A DNA stretch of 7,108 nucleotides from Campylobacterota bacterium (GTDB lineage Bacteria > Campylobacterota > Campylobacteria > Campylobacterales > Sulfurovaceae): positions 1-7,108 of the forward strand of contig JAHZJZ010000156.1 of NCBI GenBank assembly GCA_022600655.1, in the 5' to 3' direction. Of the stretch, positions 1 through 4,451 are shown piece after piece. The first letter of the stretch is position 1. Each line of letters starts with the position of its first letter. The notes under the pieces were generated by a model that was not told the origin of the DNA, did no database searches, and saw only the letters and a program-made list of their open reading frames with translations. Position numbers and translations under genes: made by a program.

Positions 1-44
1 AGTCCTAATGTATAAACAAGTAATAACAATATAAATTTTTTCAT
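1..44 (-). CDS. Start of an exported or membrane protein (partial, runs off left edge)
   Basis: On the minus strand an ATG at 44-42 opens a frame that stays open to the window edge (14 codons plus 2 bases). It reads MKKFILLLLVYTLG: two lysines followed by a strongly hydrophobic run, which is the n- and h-region of a Sec signal peptide or a first membrane helix. It lies 45 bases after the stop of the thioredoxin-like gene, on the same strand, so it could belong to that transcription unit. No Shine-Dalgarno precedes the ATG; instead a perfect TATAAT ends 6 bases before it, which suggests its own promoter. The function cannot be told from this fragment. A chance short frame is possible, but the classic MKK-plus-leucine start makes a real gene more likely than not. 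Confidence 0.5.
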   Translation of the reverse strand, partial: MKKFILLLLVYTLG

Positions 45-50
45 AGGAAA

Positions 51-56
51 ATTATA
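51..56 (-). promoter_or_regulatory. -10 promoter element (TATAAT) of the left-edge gene
   Basis: The minus strand carries a perfect TATAAT, then six bases (TTTCCT), then the ATG of the left-edge gene. A transcript started at the usual distance would begin at or next to the A of the ATG. No good -35 box is seen, which is common in Campylobacterota. In such AT-rich DNA a chance match is possible. Confidence 0.4.
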
Positions 57-89
57 CACTAGGTGTTTAAAAGGAATATTAATTTATTT

Positions 90-587
90 TTACTCTATTA
101 AAGCTAATCTTGCTTTAAGCCCTAATGTTGTGCTATACCCTACCTCTGAAAACTGTAGTTTTCCATTACTATCATACATAAATGTTGTAGGGAAAGCTCC
201 TACATTAAATTTTTCAGCTAAGTTACCTTGGGTATCATTAACCACAGCATAGGTATAACCACGCTCCTGCATAAATGTTTTTAACACCTCATCTGTGCCA
301 GAGTTTACAGCAACGGTAATGACATGAGCCTCATCTTGAATACCCTGCAAGTTAGGAGCCTCAAACTTACAAGTAGGACACCATGTTGCCCAAAAGTGTA
401 GTACGGTAGGTTTACCTTTGCCCTCTAGTGAGACTTCATTTCCATCAATTAAAGCCATATTTAGTTTAGGTAGTTCACTACTTATATCTGGCTTTCGTAT
501 ATAGTTAATCACCAAACTCAACACAAAAACAATAAGCAGTGTGCTAACAATTTCTTTTAAAATATTTTTTATTGACCATTTTTTCAT
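90..587 (-). CDS. Membrane-anchored TlpA/ScsD-like thioredoxin-fold protein
   Basis: A 165-residue protein with a short basic N-terminus, one membrane helix at about residues 13-30 and a thioredoxin-like domain from about 36, expected to face the periplasm. Visible motifs are the active-site WATWCPTC (Cys70, Cys73), VAVNSG near 92-97, VVNDTQG near 115-121, and the cis-proline loop GAFPTTF (Pro133). The layout and the ending near GYSTTLGLKAR match my memory of ScsD of the Salmonella copper-tolerance locus, so a thiol-disulfide exchange role is likely; whether it reduces or oxidises, and its partner, are unknown. An ATG at 602 would add five residues, but the one at 587 has GGAG five bases upstream and overlaps the ruvX stop as ATGA, so 587 is preferred. 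The overlap implies translational coupling with ruvX. Other TlpA/ResA-type cytochrome c maturation proteins remain possible. Confidence 0.85.
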   Translation of the reverse strand: MKKWSIKNILKEIVSTLLIVFVLSLVINYIRKPDISSELPKLNMALIDGNEVSLEGKGKPTVLHFWATWCPTCKFEAPNLQGIQDEAHVITVAVNSGTDEVLKTFMQERGYTYAVVNDTQGNLAEKFNVGAFPTTFMYDSNGKLQFSEVGYSTTLGLKARLALIE

Positions 588-976
588 AAAGACTCCAACC
601 ATCTCTCTAAAATTATTTTAGCTGCCATAGAGTCGATTTTACCATCTCGTTTATGTTTAAACACCCCTTTAGTCAACTCTTTTGCTTCCACAGAGGAGCC
701 TTGTTCATCTTGGTAAACTATCTCAATATTTTCTAATTCAAGAAGTGAGACAAAATGTTTAATGCGTCGCTCCATCTCCTCTTGGCTGGAGCCACCTTTT
801 GGCAGTCCTACTACCAACTTTTCTATCTGCCACTCTATTAAAAAAGATTTAACATCTCTGGCTGCTTGGTTACGGTTTTTACGCAAAATGGCATCTTGGG
901 GAAATACCATATTTCCATCTAAACACAAAGCCACACCTATTCGTTTTAGTCCTACATCTATACTTGCTATTTTCAT
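584..976 (-). CDS. ruvX: Putative Holliday-junction resolvase / pre-16S rRNA nuclease RuvX (YqgF)
   Basis: A 130-residue protein, the normal length for the YqgF/RuvX family, with an RNase H-like fold. It shows the N-terminal signature DVGLKRIGVAL (acidic Asp7), VVGLPKGG near 55-62, the YQDEQGSS segment (Asp90/Glu91) and the C-terminal KIDSMAAK motif (Asp115). These three acidic positions are the expected metal-binding catalytic residues. Family members are linked to Holliday-junction processing and to maturation of the 16S rRNA 5' end in the cytoplasm. An ATG at 988 would add MLLL, but family proteins begin right at MKIxxIDxG, so 976 is chosen. Neither ATG has a clear Shine-Dalgarno. The gene is first in its unit and its TGA overlaps the ATG of the ScsD-like gene. 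In Helicobacter and Campylobacter ruvX follows dprA; here the upstream gene is divergent. Confidence 0.93.
   Translation of the reverse strand: MKIASIDVGLKRIGVALCLDGNMVFPQDAILRKNRNQAARDVKSFLIEWQIEKLVVGLPKGGSSQEEMERRIKHFVSLLELENIEIVYQDEQGSSVEAKELTKGVFKHKRDGKIDSMAAKIILERWLESL
593..598 (-). promoter_or_regulatory. Ribosome binding site that sets the ScsD-like start
   Basis: The minus strand reads TTGGAG, five bases, then ATG at 587. This Shine-Dalgarno lies inside the last codons of ruvX and supports the start at 587 over the in-frame ATG at 602, which would swallow the site. Confidence 0.7.
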
Positions 977-1011
977 AAGTAGAAGCATACTGTAAATAAC
1001 TTAAGAAAATT

Positions 1012-1039
1012 TCTATACTAAACAACAAATTCTACACAA
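1012..1039 (-). promoter_or_regulatory. Candidate ruvX promoter
   Basis: On the minus strand TTGTGT (1039-1034), a 16-base spacer and TATAGA (1017-1012) form a weak sigma70-like pair giving a leader of roughly 30 bases. A second candidate -10, TATGCT at 989-984, ends 7 bases before the ruvX ATG and would give an almost leaderless transcript. Neither is strong; the sequence does not decide between them. Confidence 0.25.
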
Positions 1040-1059
1040 AATTTAACTATTATTAAAAA

Positions 1060-1079
1060 TATACTATTAGAACAAAGGA
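1060..1079 (+). promoter_or_regulatory. -10 box and ribosome binding site of the Arg/His/Tyr-rich gene
   Basis: TATACT at 1060-1065 follows an A/T-rich tract and would start transcription near 1072. AAAGGA at 1074-1079 is a good Shine-Dalgarno seven bases before the ATG at 1087. No -35 box is convincing. Confidence 0.4.
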
Positions 1080-1086
1080 TACTCTT

Positions 1087-1890
1087 ATGAAGCATATTTT
1101 ACTCATCACTTCTATTCTTGCTGCTACATCTTTAATCGCTGACTCTAGTCTTGGTACACCCATAAGTGGCAGTGGTGTTCATAAGACAACAACAGTTGAA
1201 AAGAGAACCAAAACTGTCAAAACTTTTAGAAAAGACCATCACCGATATGACAAACGTTATCGAGATTTTGACTATGACCGTCACGGATATTATAATAATG
1301 ATGGGTTCTATTTTGGTTTTTTTAATCAAACAGGTTATTTTTTCAACAATATCTTCTTTGCCTATGACTCACGATACACCTACCGTGATAGACTTCGCCT
1401 AAGAGGTTACTTTGCTCCTCATCGCCGACACCATAGAACCTATAGACACCATAGATTTAATGACTGGAACCGTGTTCACTGCTATAGAGAACCTAATTCT
1501 ATCGTCTATGGACACTACTATGAACCACGATACTACCCAACTAGACGACACTACTACAGACCTGACAATGCCCGTGTAACTCATGGAAGATTTAGTGACC
1601 ATAACTCAAGACCTTCTAATAGACGTGATGAGTATCATAGAAATGAGCCTATAAGACATCAATACCAAAATGATGCACAACGTCGTAATGAGTACCGAAG
1701 AGACCAATACCAAAGAGATAATCATAGATACGATTCACATAGAAACAACAGTAGAAGTACCTATGAGAGACGACCCTATCGAGATAAAGCCCGTATAACA
1801 AATGGACGTTTTTCAGATAAAAATGCAAACCGTTCAAGCTCACGTAGAAGTGAAAGTAAGAGTCGAGGACACTTACGTATTAACAAATAG
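1087..1890 (+). CDS. Exported Arg/His/Tyr-rich protein, unknown family
   Basis: A 267-residue protein that I do not recognise. Residues 1-18 or so (MKHILLITSILAATSLIA) are a Sec-type signal peptide with likely cleavage near Ala18, so the product is periplasmic, surface or secreted. The mature part is low in complexity: by hand count about 47 Arg, 27 Tyr and 20 His, with one Trp (127) and one Cys (132). A Thr/Lys stretch (34-46) leads into Arg/His/Asp/Tyr-rich sequence. An aromatic patch at 73-93 (Gly, Phe, Tyr, Asn) is nearly free of charge. RHHRTYRHHR at 114-123 comes from a tandem DNA repeat, and the motif ARVTHGRFSDHN (162-173) recurs as ARITNGRFSDKN (235-246). The C-terminus is Ser/Arg-rich. 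The start is backed by AAAGGA and the signal peptide. Binding to a polyanion, metal or envelope surface is only a guess from composition. Confidence 0.8.
   Translation: MKHILLITSILAATSLIADSSLGTPISGSGVHKTTTVEKRTKTVKTFRKDHHRYDKRYRDFDYDRHGYYNNDGFYFGFFNQTGYFFNNIFFAYDSRYTYRDRLRLRGYFAPHRRHHRTYRHHRFNDWNRVHCYREPNSIVYGHYYEPRYYPTRRHYYRPDNARVTHGRFSDHNSRPSNRRDEYHRNEPIRHQYQNDAQRRNEYRRDQYQRDNHRYDSHRNNSRSTYERRPYRDKARITNGRFSDKNANRSSSRRSESKSRGHLRINK
1427..1455 (+). repeat. Short in-frame tandem repeat in the Arg/His/Tyr-rich gene
   Basis: GACACCATAGA occurs at 1427-1437 and again at 1445-1455, an 18-base period that keeps frame and codes for RHHR-TY-RHHR. It is consistent with local duplication as one source of the low-complexity composition. 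Confidence 0.6.
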
Positions 1891-1899
1891 ATTATGCTC

Positions 1900-1924
1900 C
1901 TACTCCTTTTGAAAAAGGGAGTAG
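1900..1924. terminator. Hairpin at the convergent gene ends, possible terminator
   Basis: CTACTCC (1900-1906) pairs perfectly with GGAGTAG (1918-1924); inside, TTTT (1907-1910) can pair with AAAA (1913-1916) past a bulged G, leaving a tiny GA loop. It starts 10 bases after the plus-strand stop at 1890, and its left arm contains the minus-strand marR stop codon (1900-1902). On the plus strand it is followed by ACCAATTTCTT, a poor T-tract; on the minus strand no T-tract follows. It probably stops transcription of the plus-strand gene, but an intrinsic terminator is not proven. Confidence 0.4.
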
Positions 1925-2382
1925 ACCAATTTCTTAAATACTTTTAATAAAAACTCTCTCTCCTCACTATCCAAAATATCAAAAATCTCATTATCCTTTT
2001 CTACTAAAAGTTTCATACTTTTTTCAACGATTATTTCACCCTCATGCTCTATATGTACTAACATACTTCGTTTATCTTCTACCGATGCCATCCTAGAGAT
2101 AAACCCTTTCTCTTGCAGTTTTTTCAGCACTTTGGTCATGCCACCTGATGAGAAGATGGTTGCCTCATACAAATCTGTAGGTGTCATTGTTTTACCATTA
2201 AAATAGAGTGCTGCTAAAACATCCATTTCAGAATGGCTCAATCCATAGGTATTTTGTAGTATGGTTGTACCCTCATTGAAAAGGTGTTTATAGAGCAGTG
2301 TAATCGGTAGGGTTATGCCAAATATCTCTTGCTCATCTTTCATACAGTTAAGATAGAGGTTATCTAAGTGTTCTTTTTTCAT
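1900..2382 (-). CDS. MarR-family transcriptional regulator, divergent from the efflux operon
   Basis: A 160-residue protein of usual MarR length. A helical N-terminus (about 1-45) and C-terminal helices (about 115-158) would form the dimer interface; the winged helix-turn-helix lies at about 50-112. The recognition helix region is SSGGMTKVLKKLQEKGFI (78-95) and the wing carries the family hallmark DKR (103-105). There is one cysteine (Cys13), near the N-terminus. The gene is divergent from the TolC-adaptor-RND operon with 102 bases between starts, a classic layout for a local repressor released by a small ligand; two palindromic sites there are the likely operators. No Shine-Dalgarno precedes the ATG, and an extended -10 lies only six bases upstream, so the mRNA may be leaderless. 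The next Met (residue 14) also lacks a Shine-Dalgarno. Repression rather than activation, and the ligand, are inferred or unknown. Confidence 0.9.
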   Translation of the reverse strand: MKKEHLDNLYLNCMKDEQEIFGITLPITLLYKHLFNEGTTILQNTYGLSHSEMDVLAALYFNGKTMTPTDLYEATIFSSGGMTKVLKKLQEKGFISRMASVEDKRSMLVHIEHEGEIIVEKSMKLLVEKDNEIFDILDSEEREFLLKVFKKLVYSLFQKE

Positions 2383-2388
2383 AGCATA

Positions 2389-2397
2389 ATTATAGCA
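2389..2397 (-). promoter_or_regulatory. Extended -10 promoter of the marR-like gene
   Basis: The minus strand reads TGCTATAAT, a perfect extended -10 (TGnTATAAT), followed by six bases (TATGCT) and the ATG at 2382. The first transcribed base is therefore expected at or beside the start codon. No good -35 is seen, as is usual for extended -10 promoters. The operator-like palindrome at 2416-2433 covers the place where the -35 region would be. Confidence 0.6.
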
Positions 2398-2414
2398 AAA
2401 CTTTCCATAAACAT

Positions 2415-2433
2415 TTATCTTTCTAGGAAGATA
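2415..2433. promoter_or_regulatory. Operator-like palindrome, site 1
   Basis: TATCTTTCTAGGAAGATA (2416-2433) is an 18-base inverted repeat centred on CTAG with a single mismatched pair. Its length suits a MarR dimer. It sits about 20 bases upstream of the marR -10, over its -35 region, so binding would block marR transcription (autoregulation). The stretch 2415-2433 matches site 2 at 17 of 19 positions. Confidence 0.6.
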
Positions 2434-2451
2434 GTTTTAAGTTAGAAGATG

Positions 2452-2471
2452 TTATCTTTCTAGCAAGACAA
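2452..2471. promoter_or_regulatory. Operator-like palindrome, site 2
   Basis: This second copy repeats TTATCTTTCTAG exactly (2452-2463) and continues as CAAGACA, giving an imperfect palindrome with two mismatched pairs centred on CTAG at 2461/2462. It lies exactly 37 bases after site 1 and just before the ribosome binding site of the TolC-like gene. It overlaps the best -10 candidate for the operon, TATCTT at 2453-2458, so a bound protein would block the pump promoter. Confidence 0.55.
2453..2458 (+). promoter_or_regulatory. Weak candidate -10 box of the efflux operon
   Basis: TATCTT matches TATAAT at four of six bases and would give a leader of about 20 bases holding the ribosome site at 2474-2479. 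There is no convincing -35. The promoter must lie in this 102-base gap, but its exact place is uncertain. Confidence 0.25.
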
Positions 2472-2473
2472 TT

Positions 2474-2479
2474 AGGAGA
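2474..2479 (+). promoter_or_regulatory. Ribosome binding site of the TolC-like gene
   Basis: AGGAGA five bases before the ATG at 2485 is a strong Shine-Dalgarno and fixes this start. It contrasts with the divergent marR-like gene, which has none. Confidence 0.8.
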
Positions 2480-2484
2480 AGACC

Positions 2485-3711
2485 ATGAAGTTCAACATAC
2501 TGTTTCTGTTTCCCATGATGCTTTTTTCAGGAAATTTAGAAAATTTGGTTCAGCAGAGTTACCATGCCGAACCCATTAACATCGCAAAAGCCAATGTACA
2601 ATCGGTCGAGCTTGAAAATGAAGCGATAGAAGAGAGTTATATGCCTCATCTTTATGTGGGTGGTAGTGCCAATGCTATTGATAAAGAGGGGTTTGGTGCA
2701 GCACGACAGAGTTCAAGCCTCTATGCTAAAGCCACAGCCGTACTCTATGATGGTGGTAAAAAGTGGGCATATCAACGACAATACAAATCTAAAATCGAGG
2801 CAGAAAAAGCGAAGCTTCAAAGTGATAAAAATCAACAAGCGTTAATGACCATTGAAGCTTATTATTCTGTTTTAAATGTTTTAGAACAGAAGAGAGCCAC
2901 AGAGCAAGAGAGCCAACAGTTGAGCAAAGAGATTGAACGTTTTCAAATCTTCTACCAAGCAGGAACAGCCTCAGCTGACCAAGTAGAGAAGATTCGTGCT
3001 TCAAAAGCTCAAAACGATGCCACCCTTGCTGAATTGGATTTAAATCTCCAAAAGGCTCAACTCAATTTAGAGTGGTTGGTGGGCAGAAGCGTTACTGTAG
3101 AAGAGGGGTCACGTTTGGTTGAACCAACATTTAATGAAGCCAATAGACGAGCAGACATAGAAGCGATGGAGTTAGAAGTTACAGCCAACCAAGAGAACAT
3201 TGCTATTGCAGGAGCCAACATGCGTCCAAATGTTCAACTTCAAGGGAAATATACCCACAGTCAATATGCTTATGATAATGAAGGTTTTAACCCTAATTTC
3301 CCTGAAAACCAAGGACAGATAACGGTCTCGGCTGAGTGGAAAGTGTTTGATTTTGGAATGACCAAGAAACAAAAACAGGTTTCAGAGTTGGGCTACATTG
3401 CTTCTAAAGAGCAGTTGAGTTATCAAAGTAGATTGGCAGAGTTAGAGTTAGCCAATGCTAAAAAATCACTTGAAATTGCCAAAACAAAGATAGAAGCTGC
3501 ACAAGCACGGGTAGATGCCAGTGATAAAACCTATGAAGCAATTAGCCAAAAGTTTCATGCCAAGGTGGTGGACAACATCAGTTACTTGGACGCATTAAGT
3601 GATAAATATGATGCCTTAGCATCACTAAAAATTGCTCAAAACGATTATGAGGTCAACAAAGCAAACTACTATTACCAAGCAGGAATAGAACTACAGGAGA
3701 AAATACAATGA
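2485..3711 (+). CDS. TolC-like outer membrane efflux channel
   Basis: A 408-residue outer membrane efflux protein (OEP family), the channel of a tripartite pump. A hydrophobic signal peptide (about 1-16) is followed by two homologous halves, about 20-210 and 222-405. Each half holds long heptad-like helices for the periplasmic tunnel and a strand-turn segment: ATAVLYDGG (83-91) in the first and SAEWKVFDFG (282-291) in the second. The helix-turn motif FYQAGTASADQVEKIRAS (156-173) is echoed by KFHAKVVDNISYLDALS (356-372), showing the internal duplication. There are no cysteines, so unlike OprM or CmeC it cannot be a lipoprotein. It is the first gene of the operon; its TGA overlaps the adaptor ATG (ATGA), which indicates coupled translation. 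Transcription is probably controlled by the divergent MarR protein. The substrate cannot be read from this gene. Confidence 0.92.
   Translation: MKFNILFLFPMMLFSGNLENLVQQSYHAEPINIAKANVQSVELENEAIEESYMPHLYVGGSANAIDKEGFGAARQSSSLYAKATAVLYDGGKKWAYQRQYKSKIEAEKAKLQSDKNQQALMTIEAYYSVLNVLEQKRATEQESQQLSKEIERFQIFYQAGTASADQVEKIRASKAQNDATLAELDLNLQKAQLNLEWLVGRSVTVEEGSRLVEPTFNEANRRADIEAMELEVTANQENIAIAGANMRPNVQLQGKYTHSQYAYDNEGFNPNFPENQGQITVSAEWKVFDFGMTKKQKQVSELGYIASKEQLSYQSRLAELELANAKKSLEIAKTKIEAAQARVDASDKTYEAISQKFHAKVVDNISYLDALSDKYDALASLKIAQNDYEVNKANYYYQAGIELQEKIQ
3694..3699 (+). promoter_or_regulatory. Ribosome binding site of the adaptor gene
   Basis: AGGAGA lies within the final codons of the TolC-like gene, eight bases before the overlapping ATG at 3708, and supports that start. 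Confidence 0.7.
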
Positions 3712-4448
3712 AAAAGATAATAGGAAGCCTAATTTTAGTAGGGCAATTATTGATTGGAGCAGAGGTCTATGCAACCTTTAATGTAGAGGCAAAACAGAGC
3801 TCAAAGCTTTCGTTAGATGTAGCTGGTTTGGTGAGTATGCTTAATGTGGATATTGGTGACAAAGTAAGCCAAGGTCAAGTCCTACTGGAACTGGATAAAC
3901 AACAACAAGCATTGGATGTTAAATTGGCACAAAATGCTTTGAGGCTCTCAAACCTCTCATATAAATATGCAAACAACAGCTATAAACGCTATATAGAGAT
4001 TAAAAATGTGATAGACAAAGAGCAGTTTGAAAAGGTAGAGTTGGACAAAAAGTTAAAACATGAGAGCATTGCTCAATCAACCAATTCACTTAAACGCTCT
4101 AAAGTTGCTTTGTCAAAACGGACACTGAAAGCTCCCTACACAGGGATGATTACAGCCAAACATATTGAAGTGGGTGACGGGGTAAGTGGAACAGCTCATG
4201 TTCTGCTAGAGATGATGGCATACCCTAATGTAAAACTGGTTCTAAACTTTGACCAAAAGTACTGGAACAGCATAAAAGTGGGACAGACCTTTAAATACAA
4301 AATAGATGGCGAGACCCAAGAGCGAGAGGGTAAAATCAGCAAAATCTACCCAATAGTCGACAGCAAAAACCGAAAACTTCAAGCTGAAGTGATTACTAAA
4401 GATATTATGCCTGGTCTCTTTGGTGATGGCACGATAGTTACGGAGTAG
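3708..4448 (+). CDS. Short periplasmic adaptor (HlyD/membrane fusion protein family) of the RND pump
   Basis: A 246-residue adaptor that should bridge the RND permease and the TolC-like channel. The N-terminus is a signal peptide (about 1-22; no lipobox and no cysteine anywhere, so it is not lipid-anchored like AcrA). The first lipoyl half spans about 36-63 (VAGLVSMLNVDIGDKVSQGQ) and the second about 139-168 (LKAPYTGMITA, then IEVGDGVSG). Between them lies a helical hairpin of about 70 residues (65-135), and a beta-barrel domain follows (about 172-245). AcrA-type adaptors have close to 400 residues; this one has a short hairpin and lacks most or all of the C-terminal membrane-proximal domain. 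The frame is intact at both ends, so it is a naturally short form and not a broken gene. It overlaps the channel gene by 4 bases and ends 3 bases before the permease start. Confidence 0.9.
   Translation: MKKIIGSLILVGQLLIGAEVYATFNVEAKQSSKLSLDVAGLVSMLNVDIGDKVSQGQVLLELDKQQQALDVKLAQNALRLSNLSYKYANNSYKRYIEIKNVIDKEQFEKVELDKKLKHESIAQSTNSLKRSKVALSKRTLKAPYTGMITAKHIEVGDGVSGTAHVLLEMMAYPNVKLVLNFDQKYWNSIKVGQTFKYKIDGETQEREGKISKIYPIVDSKNRKLQAEVITKDIMPGLFGDGTIVTE
4442..4445 (+). promoter_or_regulatory. Ribosome binding site of the RND permease gene
   Basis: GGAG in the last codons of the adaptor gene, six bases before the ATG at 4452, supports this start and tight operon coupling. Confidence 0.65.
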
Positions 4449-4451
4449 AGC

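Noticed and set aside
55..67. Small inverted repeat ACAC-TAG-GTGT upstream of the left-edge gene
   Set aside because: Only four paired bases around a 3-base centre; too short for a terminator and too common by chance to call an operator.
588..602. Start of the ScsD-like protein at ATG 602
   Set aside because: It adds only MVGVF, swallows the GGAG ribosome site and loses the tidy ATGA overlap; ATG 587 is better supported.
977..988. Start of RuvX at ATG 988
   Set aside because: It adds MLLL ahead of the conserved MKIxxIDxG start, and has no ribosome site.
762..995. Plus-strand frame of 77 codons opposite ruvX
   Set aside because: Fully antisense to a well-recognised conserved gene; no sign of coding.
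1004..1014. Palindrome AGAAAATTTCT in the ruvX upstream region
   Set aside because: Short A/T-only core, expected by chance in this composition, with no second copy and no match to the marR-region operators.
1132..1843. Several open frames of 64-78 codons antisense to, or out of frame within, the Arg/His/Tyr-rich gene
   Set aside because: They follow from its biased codon content; they have odd composition, no ribosome sites and no recognisable features, while the main frame has a signal peptide and a Shine-Dalgarno.
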